Position numbers and translations under genes: made by a program. A model generated the notes under the pieces. That model was given only the letters and a program-made list of their open reading frames with translations. It made no database searches and had not been told where the DNA came from. Shown in pieces: positions 12,976 to 20,508 of a stretch of DNA of 64,000 nt; the first letter of the stretch is position 1; every line of letters starts with the position of its first letter. Origin of the DNA: Pseudoscardovia radai (GTDB taxonomy: Bacteria > Actinomycetota > Actinomycetes > Actinomycetales > Bifidobacteriaceae); contig NZ_MWWR01000003.1 in assembly GCF_002259605.1 (NCBI RefSeq), forward strand, positions 240,555 to 304,554, given 5' to 3'.

Positions 12976-14295
12976 ATGGGCATATCCGGATCCGGAACCC
13001 CCATCGTTTCTAGCGTTTCTACCGGCTCTACCGGCATGCGTCGTCGCACCGGGCGTCGGACCGCGCTGGGCGCGCTTGCCCTCGCAATCTCGACGATGAT
13101 CATGTTCGCCGTCCTCGTTCCCGCAGGCCATGCCGCGACGACGGACAGCTCGGCGTTCCGTAACGCGGTCCAGCAGCAAGGCCTCACCGTCATCGATGGC
13201 TCGACCTGGGATTGCACCAGCGCCTTGTCGGATACCGGGGTGGCGGAATCCGACATCACCGAATGCGTGGCCGCCGCCAACTCGGCCAGCGATTTCATCG
13301 CCGTGTATATTGCGGCCTCCTCGGACCTCGTTTCCACGATCGACTATGCATATTCGCATCCTGAATTGCTTGCCGACAGCGGCATGACCGTCACGACGAT
13401 CGGTTCCGGATACAAGATCGACATGGGCTCGGGTCTCCTCTCGTGGCTGTATACCAGCGATAACGCGGTTCTCGAAGTAACCAGCAAGTCGACCGATCCC
13501 GCGTACGGAGAGACCGCGGCCCTGAAGATCGCCGCGGATTCCGGCTTCGAAACGAGCGGCGCGTCGGGTTCCTCGTCGGCGTCGCCATCCGCCTCCGCAT
13601 CGCCGTCCTCGGCGTCGCCGTCGTCTGCGCCGTCATCGTCCTCCTCCGCGTCCTCCGCCTCTGCGCTGCCGACGTCTTCGGCCTCCTCGTCCTCGCCCTC
13701 GCAGACCTCCGACTCGCAGGCCGGAGCCGAGCCCCAGTCCGATTCGACCAAGGACAACAAGAACACGATGATCTGGATCGCCGTCGCTGCCGGCGTGGCC
13801 GTCATCGTGCTGATCGTGGCCGCCGTCGTCATCGTGAACAACAGGAAGAAGACGGCGCTGGATCAGGCGAGCCAGGTGGGCATGGGATACCAGGGGTATC
13901 CGGGACAGCAGGGCATGGGCGGCATGCCGGGATACCCGTCGCAGGGCGACTTCGGACCCGTGAGCGGCGCGCCGGGGAACCAGCGGTACGGCGGCCAGAG
14001 CGGGTACGGCCAGAACGGTTACGGCAACCAGGCCTACGGCCAGTCCCAGAACTACGGGCAGAGCGCCGGCGGCGGCTGGGGCCAGCAGTCCGGCCAACAG
14101 GCTTATGGCCAGAACTACGGACAGCAGGGCAACGGCGGCTATGGCTATGGCGGCTATGGGCAGAACTACGGCACCCCGCAGCAGAACGGTCAGAATCCGT
14201 ACGCCTCGGACCAGCAGGCCACGCAGCGCATCGGATATGACCAGACCATCCAGCAATACGGCCAGTACAACGACGGCCAGGGCTATGGGCGATGA
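12976..14295 (+). CDS. Exported single-pass membrane protein with Cys/D-I-x-x-C domain and Gly-Tyr-Gln tail
   Basis: Family not recognised. The 439-residue protein has a signal peptide with likely cleavage after A-G-H-A (residue 53). An exported domain of about 140 residues follows, with Cys80 and Cys97 (in DITEC) and a final S-G-F at 189-191. Next are a Ser/Ala linker (195-245), a membrane helix (about 264-287), the stop-transfer NNRKK, and a 145-residue tail of Q-G-Y-G type repeats. The tail contains A-T-Q-R-I at Thr416. The ATG at 12976 is chosen by its AGAAGGGG site and signal peptide; the frame is open further upstream. Its closest relative is the next gene, with which it shares leader and domain. 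A surface receptor-like or envelope role is inference. Confidence 0.8.
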   Translation: MGISGSGTPIVSSVSTGSTGMRRRTGRRTALGALALAISTMIMFAVLVPAGHAATTDSSAFRNAVQQQGLTVIDGSTWDCTSALSDTGVAESDITECVAAANSASDFIAVYIAASSDLVSTIDYAYSHPELLADSGMTVTTIGSGYKIDMGSGLLSWLYTSDNAVLEVTSKSTDPAYGETAALKIAADSGFETSGASGSSSASPSASASPSSASPSSAPSSSSSASSASALPTSSASSSSPSQTSDSQAGAEPQSDSTKDNKNTMIWIAVAAGVAVIVLIVAAVVIVNNRKKTALDQASQVGMGYQGYPGQQGMGGMPGYPSQGDFGPVSGAPGNQRYGGQSGYGQNGYGNQAYGQSQNYGQSAGGGWGQQSGQQAYGQNYGQQGNGGYGYGGYGQNYGTPQQNGQNPYASDQQATQRIGYDQTIQQYGQYNDGQGYGR

Positions 14296-14381
14296 CCGGC
14301 CTGCGGGAGATCGCCCCGTAGTACGATAGGTAGGAGTTTCGTCGGGCGTCATCGCGCAGGAGTAGCGATTCCGGCGGAGAG

Positions 14382-14466
14382 ACGGAGAAATCACCGTAGC
14401 GAAGCCGCCACGGGGCGGTGTCGCTCCATCCTACGCGCCGTGTACTCGGGCAGAAGGGGGAGAACC
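14382..14466 (+). promoter_or_regulatory. Structured 5' leader, copy 2
   Basis: Second copy of the leader seen at 12891-12975. Here the hairpin (14395-14435) is more regular: AGCGA/TCGCT and GCCGCC/GGCGGT with an ACGG loop, and AGAAGGGGGAG as ribosome site. The copies end at equivalent start codons. Confidence 0.55.
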
Positions 14467-15471
14467 ATGGGATCATCCCGATCCGGAACCCAGGCCAGGC
14501 CGATGGCGGAACGCCATCGTTCGCGGGGGCGCATCGTCATGGCGGCGCTGGCATGCGCGGTCTCGATGTTGCTGCTCGCCTTCTTCGTCCCCGCAGGGCA
14601 CGCGGCTACGACGGATTCCCAGAAGTTCCGCGACGTGGCCCGACAGGAAGGTCTGGACATCGAAGAAGCGACCGTCAGCGAATGCGCCGATGCCCTGCAG
14701 GGCATGGGCGCGACCGATGCCGATATCAGCGAGTGCCTCGTCGCCGTCGATTCGAACGGCTCCTTCACGGCCGCGTACGTCGGGGCGACGTCCGATCTCG
14801 TCTCCACGGTGAGGTATGCGTGCTCCCATGCGCAGTCCATGGCGTCCAGCTCCGCTACCGTCACCCAGTTCGGTTCCGGATACAAGGTGGAGGGGGATGA
14901 CAGCGGGGCGACCGGGTACCTGTATATCAGCGACAACGCGGTGCTGACCATGACGTCCAAGTCCTACGATTCCAAGTACGGGGAGACCGGTGCGGCGAAG
15001 ATAGCGGATGATTCGGGGTTCGGCGCAAACGCCCCTTCGTCCTCCTCGTCCTCGCCCTCGCAGTCCTCCGACTCGCAGACCGGTGCCGAGCCGAACGGCG
15101 GCGCCCAGGGAACCGACAGGAGAATCATCTGGATCGCCGTGGCCAGCGGCGCCGCCGTCGTCGTGCTCATCGTGGCTGCGGGCGTCCTTGTGCATAACAG
15201 GAGGAAGACGGCGCTCGAACAGGTCGCCGCCGCGGGATACCGGGCCCCGGTGTTCCCGGGATATCCGGCGATGCAAGGTCAGCGGCAGTTCCAGGGGCAG
15301 CCGGATTCCGCCTGGCCCAGCGCCGATGGCGCAGGGTATGACGGACGGCAATACGGGCAGAACCCATACGCTCCGGGCTGGCAGGCGGGCAGTCCGGCCG
15401 GCTATGACCAAACGGCCCGGCGCAACGGCCAGCCGTACGGCGAATCGCAGGGATGGCCGTACGGAGGCTGA
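14467..15471 (+). CDS. Exported single-pass membrane protein, close paralogue of the 12976 gene
   Basis: Function unknown. The 334 residues start with a signal peptide (cleavage after A-G-H-A, residue 46). The exported domain has Cys73 and Cys90 (DISEC) and ends in S-G-F. Then follow a short Ser/Pro linker with 'QSSDSQTGAEP', nearly the same as in the preceding gene, a membrane helix (about 220-243), and NRRKK. A shorter 90-residue tail with G-Y, Q-N-P-Y-A and G-Y-D-Q-T follows. An in-frame GTG at 14440 exists, but AGAAGGGGGAG precedes 14467. A duplication of the neighbouring gene together with its leader explains both. The tail has lost most Q-G-Y-G repeats. Confidence 0.8.
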   Translation: MGSSRSGTQARPMAERHRSRGRIVMAALACAVSMLLLAFFVPAGHAATTDSQKFRDVARQEGLDIEEATVSECADALQGMGATDADISECLVAVDSNGSFTAAYVGATSDLVSTVRYACSHAQSMASSSATVTQFGSGYKVEGDDSGATGYLYISDNAVLTMTSKSYDSKYGETGAAKIADDSGFGANAPSSSSSSPSQSSDSQTGAEPNGGAQGTDRRIIWIAVASGAAVVVLIVAAGVLVHNRRKTALEQVAAAGYRAPVFPGYPAMQGQRQFQGQPDSAWPSADGAGYDGRQYGQNPYAPGWQAGSPAGYDQTARRNGQPYGESQGWPYGG

Positions 15472-15518
15472 CAATCCGCATGGCAGACAGTCGCCGTCAC
15501 GGCGATATGTCGTTTCCT

Positions 15519-15585
15519 TACAATGGAAGTGTTACTGCCTCTCCGGCCATGCCGTTCGGATTCGCGCCACCGGTGGCGCGAATCC
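15519..15585 (+). promoter_or_regulatory. Promoter element and perfect 28-bp palindrome in the leader of the 15635 gene
   Basis: TACAAT (15519-15524) is a good -10 element; no convincing -35 is seen. From 15558 to 15585 the sequence is a perfect palindrome with 14-bp arms and no loop (GGATTCGCGCCACC and its complement), followed by GGGTTTTCGG. It would lie in the 5' untranslated region, about 50 bp before the start codon. It could be a protein operator, an attenuator hairpin or a terminator of the preceding gene. Confidence 0.55.
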
Positions 15586-15634
15586 GGGCTTCGGGTTTTC
15601 GGCGGGGCAACGATTGCAAAGAGAGAGGGTAAAA

Positions 15635-16804
15635 ATGTCTCGTACAGGGGTAAGGCGTCTCGCAGGAAGCCGGACGCACAGGGTCGTGGCGCTGGTCGTG
15701 GCGCTGGCCGCCAGCCTGCTTCTCATGCTTGGCGGATGCTCGTCGGGCTCGTCCACAAGCGTCGACAAGTTCGAGAAGGCCGCGAAGGACGAGGGGCTGA
15801 CGCTTCTGTCGTCGGAATACTCGTTCACGTCGTCGGATTGCGCCAGTGCGATGTCGTCCATCATGGACAGCATGTCGTCCAGCGACATCACGTCATGTTC
15901 CGCTGCGTATTCCAGCGATGTGACCGTCATGTACATCGGCCTGAGCGGATCCAAGGCCTCGGAGTTCTCCAGCTCCCTCGATTCCGAAATCAAGAAGAGC
16001 CCGGACGAGGCGACCAAGATCAACGGCGGATATCAGGTGTCGCAGAGCGGCGAGAACGCCGTCATCTACGTCAGCGGCGATGCTTTGTTCGTCGGCTACG
16101 GATCCTCCGACAGTGACCTCGACACCGCCAACAAGATCGCCAATGCCGCCGGCTTCGGCAAGTCCTCCATGCCCGTCACCACCATCGTGATCATCGCGGT
16201 CGTGGCCGTGCTCCTTGTCGCCGCCATCGTGGTGGTCGTCGTGGTGACGAAGAGGAGGTCCGCCCAGGCCGCGCAGGCCCCGATGTATCCGATGGGCCAG
16301 CCTCAGCTCGGCCCCGACGGAATGCCGATGGCCATGCCGTATGGAGCGCCCGGCGCCCCGCAGCAGCCGAACGGTCAGTTCGCGGCCCAGCCTTATGCGC
16401 CGCTTGACCCGAACCAGCAGTTCGCCCAGCCCGCGCCTGACCAGGGCCAGCAGTTCGGCCAGCCCGCGCTCGCCCCGAACCAGCAGTTCGGCCAGCCCGC
16501 GCAAGGTCAGACCGATCCGTTCGGCCAGCAGAATGGCCAGAACTACGGTGCTCAGAGCGCCCAGGGATATGGCACCCAGGATTACGGTCAGCAGAACGGC
16601 CAGAATTATGGTGCCCAGAACTACGGTTCCCAGGATTACGGTTCGCAGGACTATGGCCAGAACGCAAGTCCGAGCCAGGGCTATGGCCAGCCGCAGCAGC
16701 CGTATGACGGTTCGCAGAACGTCGTGAACGCCAATCCGTACGGCTCCTCCGACCAGTATGGTTCCCAGAACCCGTACGGTGGCCAGTTCCCGAACCAGCA
16801 GTAG
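15635..16804 (+). CDS. Lipoprotein-type member of the array with C-terminal membrane helix and Gln/Tyr/Gly tail
   Basis: Function unknown. The 389-residue protein has a lipobox L-G-G-C with Cys35 as the lipidated residue. Its exported domain carries Cys69 and Cys88 (DITSC) and ends A-G-F. A very hydrophobic helix (about 178-203) follows with almost no linker, then TKRR and a 180-residue tail of Q-Q-F-G-Q-P, Q-N-Y-G and Q-D-Y-G repeats. It would be tethered twice, by lipid and helix, an unusual topology. The ATG at 15635 follows GAGAGAGGG and gives a clean signal sequence; the frame extends upstream without a start context. The exported domain is shorter than in its neighbours and very rich in Ser and Asp. 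Confidence 0.8.
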   Translation: MSRTGVRRLAGSRTHRVVALVVALAASLLLMLGGCSSGSSTSVDKFEKAAKDEGLTLLSSEYSFTSSDCASAMSSIMDSMSSSDITSCSAAYSSDVTVMYIGLSGSKASEFSSSLDSEIKKSPDEATKINGGYQVSQSGENAVIYVSGDALFVGYGSSDSDLDTANKIANAAGFGKSSMPVTTIVIIAVVAVLLVAAIVVVVVVTKRRSAQAAQAPMYPMGQPQLGPDGMPMAMPYGAPGAPQQPNGQFAAQPYAPLDPNQQFAQPAPDQGQQFGQPALAPNQQFGQPAQGQTDPFGQQNGQNYGAQSAQGYGTQDYGQQNGQNYGAQNYGSQDYGSQDYGQNASPSQGYGQPQQPYDGSQNVVNANPYGSSDQYGSQNPYGGQFPNQQ

Positions 16805-16862
16805 GACGGTGTTCCGGTAGGGTCTCTCCCGGCTTTTCATCGCAGACCCATCCCGACCCCGA

Positions 16863-16900
16863 ACGGCGGCCGGCGCGTGATTCACGCGTCCGGCCGCCGT
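16863..16900. terminator. Strong hairpin after the 15635 gene
   Basis: ACGGCGGCCGG-CGCGTGA pairs with its complement through 18 bp with a single bulged base and a minimal loop. It lies 58 bp after the stop codon. There is no T-run on either side, so termination would be Rho-assisted or the hairpin may protect the 3' end. Confidence 0.5.
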
Positions 16901-17061
16901 CTGCGTATGAGGACGTTCCATGACACGGAATGCCGGCCGTTCTCCTCCGGGCAGGACGAGCCCTTCCGCTACGATGGGGCGAAGCAGGCACAGCCGCTTG
17001 TTCGGCACAGGCGTCAGGAGCGGCGCCGGTGCGAAAAGAGAGACACACGAGAGGATCGAAT

Positions 17062-18360
17062 ATGTCACGGATAGGGACGAGCCGTCGATTTTCCACAAAC
17101 CGATTGTCCGCACGGCGCCTTGGCGCGCTGGTCGTCGCGCTGGCGTCCGGCGTGCTCATGGTGCTGGGCTCCTGCCTGGTCGCGCCGGCCGCGCATGCGG
17201 CGACGAGCGCCGATGCATTCATGTCCGCGGCTCAGGCGGCGGGGCTGGACATCAGCGACCAGGACGCCGATGCGTGCGCCTCGGATCTATACGACCTGGA
17301 CGTCCAGAGTGGGGACATCAAAAACTGCAAGTGGGCGATGGATCCGGACTATGATCTGACAATCACCTATGCCGACCTTGATGCGTCGAAGATGGATTCC
17401 TACAAGAAGTCCGTCGAGAGCAGCTTCATCATCGAGGATTCCGTCACCAAGACCAGCGGCGGCTACGAATACGGTTTCAGTACGTCGGATGCCGTGCAGG
17501 CGTATTATTTCAGCGACACATCGGTTTTCTCCGTCTTCGCTGATACGACCAGCGCTCTTGACACAGCGCGTTCCGTCGCCAAGAGCAGTGGATTCGACGC
17601 ACCCGATCCCGGAACGCCCCTGAAGCGATCCGGTTCCTCGGGTTCCTACTCCACCAGTTCCGAACCTGGCGACGATTCCTCCGACGGCAGCTCCAGCGGC
17701 GAAAGCGGCGTCAGCGCGCCATTCGGTCAAAGCGGTTCCGGCAGCTCCAGCGGCACCAAGGCGAACGGCGATGCATCCAAGGGCACGGGGGATTCCGCAT
17801 CCGCCAAGGACTCGTCGGACAAAGGCATGTCCACCACCGCGATCGTCATCATCGTCGTGGTCGCCGTCCTTCTCGTGGCAGGCGTCATCGTAATCATCGT
17901 GGTTTCGCGCAGGAAGCCCCGCGTCCCGCAGTACCCGATGCAGCCGCAGCCGTACTGGCAGCAGAACCAGTACTCGCAGCAGGGCGGCAATAACGGCCAG
18001 TACGGCAATGGTCAGTATGGCAATGGTCAGTACGGACCGCAGGGCGGATATGGCCGGAACGGTGGGTATGGCCCGCAGGGCGGAAACGGGTATGGCCAGA
18101 ACGGGCATGGACCGCAAGGTGGATATGGGTATGGCCCGCAGGGCGGCAATGGCCAGTACGGGAACGGTCAGAACGGGTATGGACCGAACGGACCGCAGAA
18201 TGGGTACGGCCAGTCGAACGGCTGGGATTCCCCGACGCAGCGCTTCGACCAGTCCAACCCGTACGCCCCGCGCTTCTCCGATGTGCCGAGCGACGGCGAA
18301 GCCGACGATGGCGGTGCAGTCGATGGCCATCCGACGAGCGGACCGTCGCGGAACGCATAG
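17062..18360 (+). CDS. Exported single-pass membrane protein of the array with N-G-Q-Y-G tail
   Basis: Function unknown. The 432-residue protein has a signal sequence that reads either as a cleaved signal (A-A-H-A at 43-46) or as a lipobox-like L-G-S-C (Cys38). The exported domain shows Cys72 and Cys89 (DIKNC) and ends S-G-F near residue 176. A Ser/Gly linker, a membrane helix (about 256-280) and SRRKPR follow. The 140-residue tail has G-Q-Y-G-N, G-P-Q-G-G and G-Y-G repeats and S-P-T-Q-R-F at Thr392. The ATG at 17062 is preceded by GAGAGGATC. The start of its tail (V-P-Q-Y-P-M-Q-P-Q-P-Y) is matched by the relic at 19518. Confidence 0.8.
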   Translation: MSRIGTSRRFSTNRLSARRLGALVVALASGVLMVLGSCLVAPAAHAATSADAFMSAAQAAGLDISDQDADACASDLYDLDVQSGDIKNCKWAMDPDYDLTITYADLDASKMDSYKKSVESSFIIEDSVTKTSGGYEYGFSTSDAVQAYYFSDTSVFSVFADTTSALDTARSVAKSSGFDAPDPGTPLKRSGSSGSYSTSSEPGDDSSDGSSSGESGVSAPFGQSGSGSSSGTKANGDASKGTGDSASAKDSSDKGMSTTAIVIIVVVAVLLVAGVIVIIVVSRRKPRVPQYPMQPQPYWQQNQYSQQGGNNGQYGNGQYGNGQYGPQGGYGRNGGYGPQGGNGYGQNGHGPQGGYGYGPQGGNGQYGNGQNGYGPNGPQNGYGQSNGWDSPTQRFDQSNPYAPRFSDVPSDGEADDGGAVDGHPTSGPSRNA

Positions 18361-18479
18361 GGGAGCATAGGGGAGAGAGATGGCGGTCGCCGTCGCAACG
18401 GATGGCCGCGTCCCGGCCTCATATCGACCGCCGGGCGGGACCCGGCTCGGACAAATCGGACAAACAAGGAGAACCATCG

Positions 18480-19496
18480 ATGACATGGATCGTCTCGTCT
18501 CGCCGTCATGGTGCGCGACGCCGCGGCCTGCTGCTGGCGCTGGCTTTGGTCGTGCCGCTTCTGCTCGGCGGAATGGTTGCACCCGCCGCCTTCGCGGATG
18601 ATGCGGATGAGGCCGGCGCATTCAAGACCGCCGCTGACAACCACGACATGGGCGTCATGGATTCGGACGCCGAGACCTGCGCCACCAGCATCGAGGCATA
18701 TGCGGGCATGGGTCTCGAAGCGGCCGACATCACCTGGTGCCTGTGGGCGTACGAATATCGCGACGAGGGGCATGACATCATGTCCGACATCACGTATGCG
18801 AAAGTCGATCCGTCGAAGATCGATTCCTTCAAGCAGGCGCTGGAGCACAGCCTCGATGGCCGTAGTGCGGTCCGGACCCGCGCGGGATGGGAGGTCTCCA
18901 CGGGGTCCGACGACGGGAGCGGGTCCTCGGAGCACCTCAAGCTGTACTACTTCAACGATTCGGCCATCTTCTTCGGCAATGCATGGACGCCTGACTACGG
19001 GGATCGGTACCGGGCCATCGCCAAGGAGAGCGGCTTCGACGTGGATGCGCCGGAATCCGTCTCATCGTCGGATGCGTCGTCCGATGCGTCGGGCTCATCG
19101 GATTCGTCGGCATCCTCCGGTTCCCCGACCAGCTCGGCGCAGGACACGGTTCTGTCGCTTGCCGCGGTCATCGGCATCGCCATCGCTGCCGTGGTGCTTC
19201 TCGTCGTCGCCATCGTGATTGTTACGGTGCGCAGGCGCCGTGCAGCCGCCATGGGGCCATGGCAGGCGAGGCCGCCGTACCCGAATCAGCCGTACCCGAA
19301 TCAGCAATACCCGAGCCAGCCGTATCAGCAGCCCGGGGGCGGTGCATGGCCGGGAGCCTGGGGGAACGGCCAGTATCCTCCCCAAGCGAAGGCTTTCGGG
19401 CAGACGGCCCCGTATGCGCCGCAAGGAACCACCCGCGACGCCGGGGACCGTCGGAACACGGGGAACCCTCCGTCCGGATGGAACGGCAAGGCGTAA
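18480..19496 (+). CDS. Exported single-pass membrane protein of the array with short Pro/Tyr/Gln tail
   Basis: Function unknown. The 338 residues comprise a signal peptide (cleavage near A-F-A, residue 39), an exported domain with Cys67 and Cys87 (DITWC), and a closing S-G-F. A Ser/Ser-Asp linker follows, then a membrane helix (about 225-247) and RRRRA. The 80-residue tail has Y-P-N-Q-P repeats. The ATG at 18480 follows AAGGAGAACC; earlier in-frame codons lack a ribosome site and would spoil the signal peptide. It has the shortest tail of the family and is followed directly by a fragment of another paralogue's tail. Confidence 0.8.
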   Translation: MTWIVSSRRHGARRRGLLLALALVVPLLLGGMVAPAAFADDADEAGAFKTAADNHDMGVMDSDAETCATSIEAYAGMGLEAADITWCLWAYEYRDEGHDIMSDITYAKVDPSKIDSFKQALEHSLDGRSAVRTRAGWEVSTGSDDGSGSSEHLKLYYFNDSAIFFGNAWTPDYGDRYRAIAKESGFDVDAPESVSSSDASSDASGSSDSSASSGSPTSSAQDTVLSLAAVIGIAIAAVVLLVVAIVIVTVRRRRAAAMGPWQARPPYPNQPYPNQQYPSQPYQQPGGGAWPGAWGNGQYPPQAKAFGQTAPYAPQGTTRDAGDRRNTGNPPSGWNGKA

Positions 19497-19517
19497 GGCG
19501 ATGACGGGAAGCCGCGC

Positions 19518-19595
19518 GTTCCACGGCATCCGACGCAGCCGCAGCCGTACCGGCGGCAGGGCCAGTACCCGCAGCAGGGCGGCAACGGCCGGTAA
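19518..19595 (+). pseudogene. Relic: 3' end of a lost paralogue's tail
   Basis: Read from 19518 in frame to the TAA at 19593, this fragment gives V-P-R-H-P-T-Q-P-Q-P-Y-R-R-Q-G-Q-Y-P-Q-Q, then G-G-N-G-R-stop. It aligns residue by residue with the start of the 17062 gene's tail (V-P-Q-Y-P-M-Q-P-Q-P-Y-W-Q-Q-N-Q-Y-S-Q-Q, then G-G-N). There is no start codon, signal peptide or exported domain before it, only 21 bp after the stop of the intact 18480 gene. It is best read as the scar of an eighth gene removed by deletion or by recombination between tails. Confidence 0.7.
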
Positions 19596-19631
19596 GGAAT
19601 GATCGCAACGGCTGCGGTCCGAGAGGCCGGG

Positions 19632-20175
19632 ATCCCCACTTTGGGTGGTTTGGTGGGGTTTGGGGTCGATTGGGTGGCCGAGATGGCGTTCGGCGGGTGT
19701 GGTGGCACCCGCTTTGGGTGGTTTTGGGTCGGTTTTCGATGATTTTCCGGCCGGGATGGCGTTCGGCGGGTGCGCCGGCACCCACTTTGGGCGGTTTTGG
19801 GGTGGTTTTCGATGATTTTCCGGCCGGGATGGCGTTGGGCGGGTGCGCCGGCACTCACTTTGGGCGGTTTTGGGGTGGTTTTCGATGATTTTCCGGCCGG
19901 GATGGCGTTCGGCGGGTGTCTGGGTACCCGCTTTGGGCGGTTTTGGGGTGGTTTTCGATGATTTTCCGGCCGGGATGGGCTTCGGCGGGTGTCTGGATAC
20001 CCACTTTAGGTGGTTTGGTGGGGTTTGGGGTCGGTTGGGTGGCCGAGATGGCGTTCGGCGGGTGTCTGGATACCCGCTTTGGGCGGTTTCGGGGCGGTTT
20101 TCGACGATTTTCCGGCCGGAATGGGTTTCGGCGGGTGTGACGGCACCCACTTTAGGCGGTTTCGGGGCTGCTGCC
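19632..20175 (+). repeat. Tandem array of 73-bp hairpin repeats, array 1
   Basis: The marker ACTTTGGG/GCTTTGGG/ACTTTAGG recurs at 19638, 19711, 19784, 19857, 19930, 20003, 20076 and 20149, exactly 73 bp apart every time. Each unit also contains GATGATTTTCCGGCCGGGATGG (or a variant) and a short inverted repeat of the type GCGGGTG-N6-CACCCGC. Units 1 and 6 differ from the others in the middle (GTGGCCGAGATGG). Since 73 is not a multiple of 3, any reading frame changes from unit to unit, so the array is not coding in spite of long open frames. Confidence 0.9.
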
Positions 20176-20508
20176 GTTGGTGGGGCGGGGTGTGACACGA
20201 CGAGATGGGGCATCGTGGCTTCGCGCCTCCGCACGCAGACTCCGCCGCACGCAGACTCCGCCGCACGTAGACGCCTCCATGTATCATGTGACACGTGCGA
20301 TGATCAATGGTGATTGCATCCCCAGACACCGGTCGGAGTTCCGGCCCCGGAGGTTCCCGGCCCCATTCCGACGTCCCGCCATCGTAGCCGCGCAACCGCG
20401 AGCCGCGAACCCGCGCCACGTCGGGCGTGCGAGACACCGGGACACCGAAACACCGGGTGGGGGCGCCGCACGAGAGACATACGCGAGAGACACGAAGAAA
20501 GAGGAAAC
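20176..20508 (+). other. Intergenic stretch before the 20509 gene, with 16-bp repeats and possible promoter
   Basis: GCACGCAGAC starts at 20231, 20247 and (as GCACGTAGAC) 20263, a 16-bp direct repeat. TATCAT at about 20282 could be the -10 of the next gene. The rest is GC-rich with no other recognisable element. Confidence 0.5.

Noticed and set aside
19632..20175. CRISPR array
   Set aside because: Whole units diverge evenly; there is no constant repeat separated by unrelated spacers, and no cas genes are present.
19095..20294. Reverse-strand open frame of about 400 codons through array 1, with Pro/Lys-rich repeats
   Set aside because: The 73-bp period shifts frame in each unit, so the protein repeat is only a three-unit (219-bp) effect; no ribosome site, and it runs into the known gene at 18480-19496.
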